DNA of 6,424 nt from JAWXUT01 sp044426075 (GCA_044426075.1 JAWXUT010000096.1:1-6424), one strand, 5' to 3'. Shown: positions 1 through 6,424, counted from the first letter of the stretch. Notes: generated from the letters alone by a model not told the origin. Translations and numbers: made by a program.

Positions 1-115
1 ATTTGACACGATATATGTTAAAATAGTAGAGGTGAAGAGTCGGCCGCGAAACATATCCCCTTGCGGGGTTGTTGTTGTACACATTTGGGGATGTATATTC
101 AAAAGACATTTTGTG

Positions 116-137
116 TGTGTCCATTTTTGTGGGTACA
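116..137. repeat. 22-bp direct repeat, copy 1
   Basis: Exactly identical over 22 bases to 195-216 in the same orientation (core CCATTTTTGTGGGTACA). Upstream of both copies an ACATTTT followed by a TG-rich stretch extends the similarity imperfectly to about 33 bases. No inverted partner or transposase is seen in the window. Repeated ends of this general sort occur in some insertion sequences (the IS21 family has internally repeated ends), but that link is only a guess. Confidence 0.7.
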
Positions 138-194
138 ATCCACTTTCGTAAACTGTTCACAAAACGGGGGTGCCTGCTGATTTACATTTTTATA

Positions 195-216
195 TGTGTC
201 CATTTTTGTGGGTACA
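195..216. repeat. 22-bp direct repeat, copy 2
   Basis: Second exact copy of the 116-137 unit, starting 79 bases after the first, just left of the operon terminator. The bases after the copies differ (ATCCACTTT against GTTCAATAAT), so the repeat boundary is sharp on that side. Confidence 0.7.
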
Positions 217-254
217 GTTCAATAATTGGGTTCCACAATTTTAGATTTTTAATT

Positions 255-298
255 AAAAAAAATAGCTTTAAAGAAAATGATTTCTTTAAAGCTATTTT
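255..298 (-). terminator. Rho-independent terminator of the operon
   Basis: A perfect 18-bp inverted repeat pairs 259-276 with 281-298 around a 4-nt loop (277-280). Read on the minus strand, it begins seven bases beyond the GH31 stop codon and runs into a U-rich tract made by the A-run at 255-260 and the AT-rich bases beyond. The lower stem is A:U pairs and the upper stem is also AT-rich, with four G:C pairs. On the plus strand only a short T4 follows the inner 14-bp stem, so any termination in that direction would be weaker. Confidence 0.9.
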
Positions 299-304
299 AT
301 ATGA

Positions 305-2293
305 TTAGATATTTTTAACTTCAGCAAATAGCTCTTCGTACTCACTGCCCTCTCTGTAGAAGACTGGTGGGGTGCCGAGTGGAGCGTGGACGGTTATTTG
401 TTGATTGCCCGCAAATTTTTCGCCAGTGAAGATGTGTATCCAGTTGCCTTTGGGTAGGTTTACGGTTTTTTGTTTTACATCGTAAGCCATTACTGGTGAC
501 ACAAATATGTCTGCACCAAACAAGTATTCATAGTCTGTTTTGTGTGCTTGAAGGTCGTTTTCTTCATAGAAAGCGGGGCGCATTGCCATTATGCCAAGGT
601 TTGCTTCTGCCATAGTTACCTTAATGTATGGGGCAATGTGGGCGTGAATTGAGGATAATTTGCAAGCGTGTTCAAGTACGCCATTTGAATCATATTGTGC
701 ATTTACTTGTGGTCGGATTGTTTCGTGTGAGCGTAAAAGTGGTGAGAACGTGCTCATTTCCATCCACCTTACATAAACTTCGGGTGTACGCTTTAATGTG
801 TAGAAACTGATGTATCCGCCTATGTCACTGTGCACTGCCGTTACTCCGCTGAAACCTAGATTGAAGGTTGCAGGCATTACGCAAGGCATGCCATAATCTG
901 CAGTGAAGTCGGTGTGTTGATCGCCGTTCCACATCATTGTTGTGTATTCTTGTGATTGATTGTATGCGGAGCGTGTAAAGAAGAATATTTCTTCTGCTCT
1001 GCCACTTTCTTCTACGGCTTCGCGATTGATTTTTGCCCACATTGTTGGCCACATATTGTGTAGGTCAATTGCGTTGCCTCTGTAAAGTACGCTGTCTACT
1101 GGCAAGTACTCACCAAAGTCAGCCATATATCCATCAATTCCTAGGTCAAGCATATTTTGTTTTATGATAACTTCTTTTAAATACTTAACCATATGTGGGT
1201 TTGTCAAATCCATCATACCTGCATCAAACGTTGTTGACTTGATGTGATAAACTTCGCCCTTAGGATTCTTAATTAAATATCCCATTTTTTTGCAATGATT
1301 ATACATTTTGCCGTTAACTATTAAATATGGATTGATGTAAGCCAAAAAGTGCACGCCCATTTCTTTTAGTTCTGCAATTTTTTCTTGCAAGTTTGGATAC
1401 AATTCGTGGTCAACTTCCCAGTTCCAATAAACTTGTGAACCTACTGCTGTTATCTTTTTGCCAGACCAATCTTGATTCCAAACACCGCATACTTTTGCGC
1501 CTTTATTAATCATCTTTTTAGCTTTTGCAATTGTGCGATAAATACCGTTTTGGACACCTAAAATCATACCTTCGTGAACCCAATCTGGCAAATATTCTCT
1601 GTTAGGAATATCTGTTGCCATAGCTTTTGTAATATCTTTGTATGAGTCTGCTGTAAATATTTTAATGCTTTTTGGCAATTGATAATATTTGTAAGATGAG
1701 TAATAGTCGGGGCGGAAGTCTTGCAATCCGTGACTATCTACATCAAACCTTATTGCATAGTGCTCACTGCTTACAAAGGTTGACATTGGGGCATAAGTTT
1801 TTATATCTTTATGCTTCTTTTCGCGATACTTAACTACCTTGCCAAGTATGGTTTTTTGTGCAACGTGTATGGGATTGATATGTTCTGATACAAAGTTTTC
1901 TACATATTCACCCTTTAAATTTAGCTTACGATATTGTTCACCACCGCCAAAGATGCACTCTTTAGGTGCACTCAAGGTATCAAAGCGATAATAGTCGCAT
2001 TCGCTGTCTGTTTCGCAAGTTATTTTAGCGCCATAATCGGTGTTTTCAATTATAAGTTTAACTGATAAATCTTTAGCTGATAGCGTAACACCGTCTTCAT
2101 TTATAGTATACTTTGTGAGTCCGATAGGGTCAGAAGTTGTTTTTTCTTTCACTGTAAATGCACCGTGTGTGCTTTTAAATGACAGCTTGCTGTAGCCCAC
2201 TATCATCATTGGGTGTACAATTGAATGTCTGAATATAGGTTTATTATTTATATAGATAATAAAGCCACCTTCACAAGACTTAATTTCGTACAT
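305..2293 (-). CDS. yihQ: GH31 alpha-glycosidase, YihQ (sulfoquinovosidase)-like
   Basis: Cytoplasmic 662-residue retaining alpha-glycosidase of family GH31, closest to E. coli YihQ sulfoquinovosidase (678 aa), which releases sulfoquinovose from its glycosides. Order: N-terminal beta-sandwich (about 1-230, with FGGGEQYRKLNLKG), (beta/alpha)8 barrel (about 238-560), C-terminal beta domains ending PVFYREGSEYEELFAEVKNI. Catalytic residues are seen: nucleophile D392 in YMADFGEYLP and acid/base D458 in MMWNGDQHTDF. Against the YihQ substrate residues Q262, Q288, R301, W304 and Y508, this protein has Q248, Q274, Q287, W290 and Y494. The sulfonate-contacting arginine is thus glutamine (codon CAA, 1433-1435), so sulfoquinovose specificity is not assured. 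No signal peptide is seen, so the substrate must be imported. The start at 2293 is chosen because AAGGAGG lies 5 nt upstream and MYEIKS aligns with the YihQ N-terminus. ATGs at 2308 (667 aa, behind AAAGGA) and 2347 (680 aa, 68-nt overlap) are in-frame alternatives. It is the last gene of the operon. Confidence 0.9.
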   Translation of the reverse strand: MYEIKSCEGGFIIYINNKPIFRHSIVHPMMIVGYSKLSFKSTHGAFTVKEKTTSDPIGLTKYTINEDGVTLSAKDLSVKLIIENTDYGAKITCETDSECDYYRFDTLSAPKECIFGGGEQYRKLNLKGEYVENFVSEHINPIHVAQKTILGKVVKYREKKHKDIKTYAPMSTFVSSEHYAIRFDVDSHGLQDFRPDYYSSYKYYQLPKSIKIFTADSYKDITKAMATDIPNREYLPDWVHEGMILGVQNGIYRTIAKAKKMINKGAKVCGVWNQDWSGKKITAVGSQVYWNWEVDHELYPNLQEKIAELKEMGVHFLAYINPYLIVNGKMYNHCKKMGYLIKNPKGEVYHIKSTTFDAGMMDLTNPHMVKYLKEVIIKQNMLDLGIDGYMADFGEYLPVDSVLYRGNAIDLHNMWPTMWAKINREAVEESGRAEEIFFFTRSAYNQSQEYTTMMWNGDQHTDFTADYGMPCVMPATFNLGFSGVTAVHSDIGGYISFYTLKRTPEVYVRWMEMSTFSPLLRSHETIRPQVNAQYDSNGVLEHACKLSSIHAHIAPYIKVTMAEANLGIMAMRPAFYEENDLQAHKTDYEYLFGADIFVSPVMAYDVKQKTVNLPKGNWIHIFTGEKFAGNQQITVHAPLGTPPVFYREGSEYEELFAEVKNI

Positions 2294-3194
2294 GTTGCCC
2301 TCCTTCATGTTTGTTCCTTTGTGATAATATAATTCCGAGTGCGCCAAGCGTTACAACCGCCATGCCCACTATTTGAATAGTAGATATTGTAGTTCCAAAC
2401 GCAAATACGCTTACAATTGCGGTGATAATAGGCATAATTAGCAAGAAAACTTTTACTAACCACACTGGATACACGCGTAAGTTTCTGTAATAGAATACAT
2501 ATATTCCCGTTTGAGCAAGTCCACCCGCTAGTATTAACAGAATAACACCTGCATCATAAGTGTTAGCAGACATCGTGAAGATATCCGCACTTATAAAACT
2601 TGCCAAGGTGAAAGCTATTAATACAACAAAGTTGTTATAATATGCAATAACCTCATTGCTGACTTCAAATTTTTTCTGCACGCCCTTAATCAAGAATGCG
2701 TTAGCAGTAACCGCCATTGCACTCAAAATGAAGAACAAATCATAAAAGTTAAAAGTCATAGACTTGAAATCGATATCAAGTACGCACAACACGCCCGCAA
2801 ACATAATTAGTGCAAACACCCATTCTTTAGGGGTGATTTTTTCTTTGAATACGATAACCGCGACCAAATTTACCATAAGTACATCGGTTTTTAATAGCAT
2901 AGTGCCCGTTGCAACAGAACCATACATAAATCCGATATTCGCAAATGTATCAAGTGCGAAGCCCAGTAATCCCACCAATATAAGTGGAACAAGCGCCTTT
3001 TTTACTGCAAATAGCTGCTTAAATGCACCTTTTGCCACCATAAAAATGGTTAAGAATATAAGCGCGGCTGAGCGGAGCAACATTCCCGTTAGATATGGCG
3101 AGCCCGTAAACTCAACGCCCCACGCGGACAGCAAATAATATGCCGACCAGCAAAGAACCATACCCGCTATTGCCAAATGACCTAATTTTTTCAT
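2280..3194 (-). CDS. EamA/DMT-family transporter (ten TM)
   Basis: A 304-residue inner-membrane protein of the drug/metabolite transporter superfamily. It shows ten hydrophobic segments in two repeats of five: about residues 6-26, 35-54, 68-88, 94-115, 123-140, then 149-169, 184-206, 214-236, 246-267 and 272-291. The end of each repeat carries the family pattern, for example FKEKITPKEWVFALIMFAGV at 116-135, with the Glu and the turn before the fifth helix. EamA proteins are often metabolite exporters, but import is known too. In an operon that already has a GPH importer, export of a degradation product is a reasonable guess. The ATG follows AGGAG by 9 nt and lies 12 nt after the upstream stop. 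The C-terminal tail (SQRNKHEGGQHVRN) is encoded by DNA that also holds the ribosome binding site and start of the GH31 gene, giving a 14-nt overlap. Substrate unknown. Confidence 0.88.
   Translation of the reverse strand: MKKLGHLAIAGMVLCWSAYYLLSAWGVEFTGSPYLTGMLLRSAALIFLTIFMVAKGAFKQLFAVKKALVPLILVGLLGFALDTFANIGFMYGSVATGTMLLKTDVLMVNLVAVIVFKEKITPKEWVFALIMFAGVLCVLDIDFKSMTFNFYDLFFILSAMAVTANAFLIKGVQKKFEVSNEVIAYYNNFVVLIAFTLASFISADIFTMSANTYDAGVILLILAGGLAQTGIYVFYYRNLRVYPVWLVKVFLLIMPIITAIVSVFAFGTTISTIQIVGMAVVTLGALGIILSQRNKHEGGQHVRN
2298..2305 (-). promoter_or_regulatory. Ribosome binding site deciding the GH31 start
   Basis: On the minus strand the sequence AAGGAGGG ends five bases before the ATG at 2293-2291, close to a perfect anti-16S match and the strongest in the window. 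It lies inside the last codons of the EamA gene. A second, weaker AAAGGA (2315-2320) precedes the in-frame ATG at 2308-2306, so two starts five codons apart are both possible. Confidence 0.75.
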
Positions 3195-3206
3195 ACAAAC
3201 ACGCTC

Positions 3207-3848
3207 CTATTTTGCAATCAAAGTGATATTTTCGCCAACTATGCCAATTTTTCCGCCGCCAGCTATGCCAACTTTATGTTCATTGTGAACAAGGAGCCAT
3301 TTGTTAATTGCACGAAGTGTGCCGTCTATCCCCCCGCTAAGTGCTAGGTTAGTTTTGCTTGGCAACACGATAATTGCAGCAAATCCGTCACCCATATTGA
3401 GTGGCGCTAGGTGCAAGGTGTAAGGATTGAGTTCAATTACACTGCCTTTTTTCACATAAAAAGCTTCTGCTTTTGCGCTGTCATATGTATCTTCTATTAT
3501 ATCACTATATTTACCAAGAAGCAATACCATATTTGAACAAGCTACAATAACCTCCGAACTTTTATGCCATTCCATACCGTTCATGGCACGCAATCTGCCA
3601 ACGCACCAGCCCGCTTGTATAGGAAGCTCTGCAAAAACTTCTCGCCCGATTTGCTTTATAACCGCAACAGACTCCAACTTTGCATCTCCCGCAACATATG
3701 CGTTGCCCGCTTCTGGCAAAATAACATTGCTCTCGATAAATGCGATTGCTTCGCTTGCATCATAATTCAACACTCTGCCATATGCGGAAAAGTTGCTGTG
3801 ATCTATTGATAATATTGCACCTTTTGTGCTAAGTTCGTGCGTATCCAT
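3207..3848 (-). CDS. DUF4867-like cupin-type protein, possible sugar isomerase
   Basis: A 213-residue soluble protein with no signal peptide or membrane segment. From memory it resembles the DUF4867 family of Firmicutes: AYGRVL (22-27), PEAGNAYV (45-52), REVF (69-72), PIQAGWCVGR (76-85), NGMEWHKSSEV (90-100), LLLGK (109-113), AEAFYVKKGSVIEL (127-140), LHLAPL (145-150). The spacing suggests a cupin barrel with candidate metal ligands H95 and E99 in the first motif and H146 in the second. I recall, without being able to check, that a protein of this kind was reported as a sulfoquinovose isomerase (SqvD/SftI) in Firmicutes sulfoglycolysis. If so, this may be the sugar isomerase acting after the GH31 enzyme. 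Its ATG shares a base with the TAA of the upstream isomerase-like gene and only a weak purine run precedes it, so it probably depends on coupling. The stop TAG overlaps the Shine-Dalgarno sequence of the next gene. Confidence 0.75.
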   Translation of the reverse strand: MDTHELSTKGAILSIDHSNFSAYGRVLNYDASEAIAFIESNVILPEAGNAYVAGDAKLESVAVIKQIGREVFAELPIQAGWCVGRLRAMNGMEWHKSSEVIVACSNMVLLLGKYSDIIEDTYDSAKAEAFYVKKGSVIELNPYTLHLAPLNMGDGFAAIIVLPSKTNLALSGGIDGTLRAINKWLLVHNEHKVGIAGGGKIGIVGENITLIAK

Positions 3849-5161
3849 TATACTTCTTCAATGTTTGCTAGTTTTGCAAATATCTTGAAAGATGCGGTGT
3901 AATCACCATATACCATAGATACGTGGTGGGCTACTCCGCTGTAAACTACGCGGTCTAGTACTGCCTTCATTCCACTGTCAAATGTAACTTTTGCATATGT
4001 GCCAGTTAACATTTTGTCCATTGCAGATGCTGTGCCACACTCTTGTAACAATCTGTATTCACCGTTGATACTATCTAAACGTGCCATTGTCATTCTGCCT
4101 GCTTTCATTACAAATCCCGCTGTTACACCTTTGCCACCAGCAAAATATGTATCTAATGTTGGGGTGCAAACGCCGTCACATAAGTTGCAAGGTGCAACGC
4201 CACAGTGCCACATCAATGCAAAATCCTCTTTTAAATTTACTTGTGATAAGTCTGCCATAAATGGTGTTTCTGCACCAACTGCTTGGTGTGCTACCATTGT
4301 TAACGCACAATCGATATCGCCCTCACATGCAAGTACATATCCTTCGCTTTGCAACAAACTCATACTTGCGCAAGGTGAAATGCCGTATCCCGCTGCAAAC
4401 TCTGGCCAACATCTTACTGCCAACGCATTAATGCCGTTTTTATCCATAAATGCCTTCAACTTAGCGGACAATTCTGCCACCTTTGTTGCTTGCAAACTTG
4501 TTATTGAACTTGTATCAAATGTTGCTTTAATTTGCTTTGCATATCTTTCTGCATCATCTTTGTTGTAGTCGCTTTTAAATACATCATCAAGTTCATAGTG
4601 GTTTACTAGGCAACCGAACTTCTTATATAACGCAAGCTCATCTACTCCAACATTAAAGAAACCGTGTGCTCTGTATCCTATTATACCTACACTTGTGTTT
4701 TTTAACGCCACTTGAATGCGGATTGCATCTAGCCAATCTTGGTCAATGCTGTCGCCAATGGTGTAAACGAAATCTTTATATCCCGCCTTTGTCAAGTTGC
4801 TTGCATTAAGATTTACTCCGCAAACAGAGTTCAATCTTATTTTTCCGCCGTTGTATGGAAGCTCATTTAATCCCCACAACAACAATGGTTTATCAACAAT
4901 CTTTTTGATTTCTAGTGCCAAATGTCCCAAATGGAACGTACTGCTTATTATTGCAATTGCATCAACATTTGCGCTATATAATTTGTGGGCCGCTGCTATT
5001 GCTTGGTCTGGCTCCATTACATAATCTTCAATTGCTACTACTGTAACGTTTTCAAGTTTTTGTAAATCCTTAACTATGTTGTTGTAAATTGCTTGCCCTG
5101 CTTCATAGTCAAATGTGTTTCTTGTTAGTGATACAACACCTAGTGTGATTTGTTTTTTCAT
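3848..5161 (-). CDS. L-fucose/L-arabinose isomerase-like protein (COG2407 type)
   Basis: Cytoplasmic 437-residue protein with the layout of short L-fucose isomerase relatives: an N-terminal Rossmann-like half (about residues 1-165, starting KKQITLGVVSLTR) and a C-terminal FucI-like catalytic half. Candidate metal ligands, by analogy with the Glu/Asp/His set of FucI, are E254 in RCWPEF, D282 in CEGDIDCALT and H412/H413 in GVAHHVSMVYGD. A WHCG motif (318-321) typical of this group is also present. The family interconverts aldoses and ketoses, though many members are uncharacterised, so the actual sugar is unknown. The ATG is preceded by AAAAGGAG with 6-nt spacing. Its TAA overlaps the ATG of the next gene by one base (TAATG), which implies translational coupling. 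An oddity is a cysteine cluster at C320, C325, C328 and C332 near the presumed active site. Fold assignment is firm; substrate is inference. Confidence 0.85.
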   Translation of the reverse strand: MKKQITLGVVSLTRNTFDYEAGQAIYNNIVKDLQKLENVTVVAIEDYVMEPDQAIAAAHKLYSANVDAIAIISSTFHLGHLALEIKKIVDKPLLLWGLNELPYNGGKIRLNSVCGVNLNASNLTKAGYKDFVYTIGDSIDQDWLDAIRIQVALKNTSVGIIGYRAHGFFNVGVDELALYKKFGCLVNHYELDDVFKSDYNKDDAERYAKQIKATFDTSSITSLQATKVAELSAKLKAFMDKNGINALAVRCWPEFAAGYGISPCASMSLLQSEGYVLACEGDIDCALTMVAHQAVGAETPFMADLSQVNLKEDFALMWHCGVAPCNLCDGVCTPTLDTYFAGGKGVTAGFVMKAGRMTMARLDSINGEYRLLQECGTASAMDKMLTGTYAKVTFDSGMKAVLDRVVYSGVAHHVSMVYGDYTASFKIFAKLANIEEV

Positions 5162-5167
5162 TGTAAT

Positions 5168-5175
5168 CTCCTTTT
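5168..5175 (-). promoter_or_regulatory. Ribosome binding site of the fucose-isomerase-like gene
   Basis: AAAAGGAG on the minus strand, six bases before the ATG at 5161-5159. It fills most of the 18-nt gap after the GPH transporter stop codon, leaving no room for an internal promoter and supporting cotranscription. Confidence 0.75.
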
Positions 5176-5179
5176 ATTG

Positions 5180-6424
5180 TTAGAATAAATCTTTAGCGAT
5201 TTTATCATAATCGGCTTGATCTTCTGCTGTGAATGGTTCGTTTTTGCGATTTTTTTCTATTAGTTCTCTAACGCGCTCTGCACGTTTTTGTGATAATTTT
5301 AGTTTGCTCATGGCAATAAATGCGGATATCATAAATACTGCTACTACTGCAAGAATCATTATTCTGATACCCCAAACTGCACTTGTTGGTTGCACAAAGT
5401 CTGCATAATCTATCTTACCAGTAATCTCATCTGCAACTGGTTCAACAAACCCTACAGCTTTTAAGATGATACCTGATAAAAATATTGCTATTGCGCTACT
5501 GCACTTTTTAGTAAATGTCATAACACCACTAAAGCTACCAGTTGGTCTGTCTTTATATTTAAGTTCCGCAACATCAACAACATCTGGGAAAATAATCCAA
5601 GGCATCAACTGACTGCCGCCCATACCTAAACCTATAATAACACAGAATCCTAATACCAATATAGCGCTACTTGTTTCTATCATAGTTAGTAGCACAATAC
5701 CCACAATATAAACTGGGATACCTAAGCGGAACAACACTGGTTTTGCCCAACCTTTTGCCATTAGATAATAGTAAAGTGGCAAAGTAACACCCGTGCACAC
5801 CATAATAACAGCAAGAATAACCGAACCACCAACGTTTGCGGTTAGTGCGTAGTTGCTGAAGTAAACGATGTTTGTTGACAATAAATCCATACAAACATAA
5901 GCGGATAAGTATCCTAATAATAGGAAGACAAACGCTTTAACTTTAAATGGCTTAATAAATGTTTTAAAAGAGAAAGTGGATTTTTCTTTGGGAAGCTCCA
6001 CCCTTTCGTGTGTATAAAGTCCAGTTAGCACAAGTGGCACTGTGTATAAGATACCAAAGCCTAGTACTATAATAAGATACAAAGTAGTAGCATTAAATGC
6101 ACCGGATAAGTATTGTTCTAAAAGAGCCGCGCCACCAACAGTAGCTATTCCGCCCGAGCACATAGAGAACAACAATCTTAAAGTGTTAACTTGTGTAGTT
6201 TCTTTAGAACTTGTGGCAATTTCTGTACTCATACTGCTGTAACTTACGGCAATAACTGTAGATAATGTGTTATAGAACATATATCCCACCGTATAAATAG
6301 CTATTTTTGCAGCGTTATTGCTTAATCCGTTTAAAGGTATGAACAACAATGCAAAGGCTGCAATAACAAATAGCCCACCGCCGAATATGTAAGGTCTGCG
6401 TCTGCCCCATTTAGTTCTGGTGTT
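5180..6424 (-). CDS. GPH-family (MFS) sugar:cation symporter, 5' end outside window
   Basis: Integral membrane transporter of the glycoside-pentoside-hexuronide:cation symporter family (melibiose-carrier-like MFS), expected to import a glycoside with Na+ or H+. The frame stays open to the window edge: upstream of the TTG codon at 6347-6349 it still encodes coding-quality protein, including the family signature TKWGRRRPYIFGGG after TM2, so the real start lies beyond 6424. About 414 residues are visible against a usual 450-480, so roughly the first two helices, which hold the usual cation-site acidic residues, are missing. About ten hydrophobic helices follow. The family motif around PDVVDVAELKYKDRPTGSFS and the following FTKKCSSAIAIF stretch sits at about residues 280-316 of the visible part. 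The C-terminus is a charged cytoplasmic tail. It is the most upstream gene seen, 18 nt before the isomerase-like gene. E. coli YihO/YihP, linked to sulfoquinovose uptake, belong to the same family, but the substrate cannot be read from this sequence. Confidence 0.92.
   Translation of the reverse strand, partial: NTRTKWGRRRPYIFGGGLFVIAAFALLFIPLNGLSNNAAKIAIYTVGYMFYNTLSTVIAVSYSSMSTEIATSSKETTQVNTLRLLFSMCSGGIATVGGAALLEQYLSGAFNATTLYLIIVLGFGILYTVPLVLTGLYTHERVELPKEKSTFSFKTFIKPFKVKAFVFLLLGYLSAYVCMDLLSTNIVYFSNYALTANVGGSVILAVIMVCTGVTLPLYYYLMAKGWAKPVLFRLGIPVYIVGIVLLTMIETSSAILVLGFCVIIGLGMGGSQLMPWIIFPDVVDVAELKYKDRPTGSFSGVMTFTKKCSSAIAIFLSGIILKAVGFVEPVADEITGKIDYADFVQPTSAVWGIRIMILAVVAVFMISAFIAMSKLKLSQKRAERVRELIEKNRKNEPFTAEDQADYDKIAKDLF

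Larger units (their letters stand above)
1..304. other. Non-coding region downstream of the operon
   Basis: No gene is supported here. The short open frames on the plus strand, including one at 69-308, have no ribosome binding site, a low-complexity Phe/Ile/Cys-rich translation, and run through the repeat pair and the terminator hairpin. The region holds the two direct repeats and the terminator. Bases 1-70 are locally more GC-rich (GTCGGCCGCG at 40-49, CCCCTTGCGGGG at 57-68) and may be the edge of a neighbouring element or gene, but I cannot identify it. Confidence 0.6.

Noticed and set aside
3..24. Sigma-70-type promoter (TTGACA at 3-8, TAAAAT at 19-24)
   Set aside because: The spacer is only 10 bases, and no acceptable -10 box lies 16-18 bases from the TTGACA.
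57..68. CCCC-TTGC-GGGG hairpin as a terminator
   Set aside because: The stem is only 4 bp with mismatched flanks, and what follows is a GTT repeat rather than a T-run; too weak to call.
69..308. 79-codon open frame on the plus strand
   Set aside because: No ribosome binding site, low-complexity translation, and it spans both direct repeats and the terminator stem; it is a chance frame in AT-rich DNA.
305..2293. Plain alpha-glucosidase or alpha-xylosidase (YicI-type) identity for the GH31 enzyme
   Set aside because: The barrel matches YihQ closely through QDWSG, LAYINPY, MADFGEYLP, MMW.GDQ and HSDIGGY, and the W290/Y494 pocket residues are YihQ-type, so the YihQ-like group is a better call even with the changed arginine.
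2764..3138. 124-codon plus-strand open frame
   Set aside because: Antisense shadow of the EamA transporter with a Ser/Thr/Asn/Pro-rich translation and no start signal.
3999..4568. 189-codon plus-strand open frame
   Set aside because: Lies wholly antisense to the isomerase-like gene, whose translation has recognisable family motifs; the plus-strand product has none.
6347..6349. TTG as the start codon of the GPH transporter
   Set aside because: The reading frame continues upstream to the window edge and encodes the GPH signature WGRRRPY, so this TTG is an internal leucine.

Overview
The window holds one tightly packed run of five genes, all on the minus strand, ending in a strong intrinsic terminator. 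Read in the direction of transcription (high to low coordinates) they are: a sugar:cation symporter of the GPH (melibiose-carrier-like) family whose 5' end lies outside the window (5180-6424); an L-fucose/L-arabinose isomerase-like protein of the COG2407 type (3848-5161); a 213-residue protein resembling the DUF4867 cupin-like family (3207-3848); a ten-helix EamA/DMT-family transporter (2280-3194); and a cytoplasmic GH31 glycosidase closely resembling E. coli YihQ sulfoquinovosidase (305-2293). Junctions are 18 nt, a 1-nt TAATG overlap, 12 nt and a 14-nt overlap, so the five are almost certainly cotranscribed and partly translationally coupled. The promoter and any regulator must lie beyond base 6424.

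Taken together this looks like a carbohydrate-use operon for an unusual, probably C6-modified, alpha-glycoside. The GPH symporter would import the intact glycoside, the leaderless GH31 enzyme would hydrolyse it in the cytoplasm, one or both isomerase candidates would turn the released aldose into a ketose, and the EamA protein could export an end product or carry a second compound. The GPH + YihQ-like GH31 + isomerase + exporter layout recalls sulfoquinovose (sulfoglycolysis) loci. However, the arginine that in E. coli YihQ (R301) contacts the sulfonate is a glutamine here, and no kinase, aldolase, transaldolase, transketolase or dehydrogenase is visible. The substrate is therefore open: either a divergent sulfoquinovosidase or a relative with a different specificity.

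The left 304 bases carry no gene I can support. They contain the operon terminator (an 18-bp perfect stem) and a 22-bp exact direct repeat of unknown origin.

The organism is most likely a low-GC Bacillota (Firmicutes), probably an anaerobic Clostridia-type bacterium. The base composition is AT-rich, the Shine-Dalgarno sequences are strong (AAGGAGG, AAAAGGAG), and the gene families are typical of gut Firmicutes. This is inference from style, not from a marker gene.
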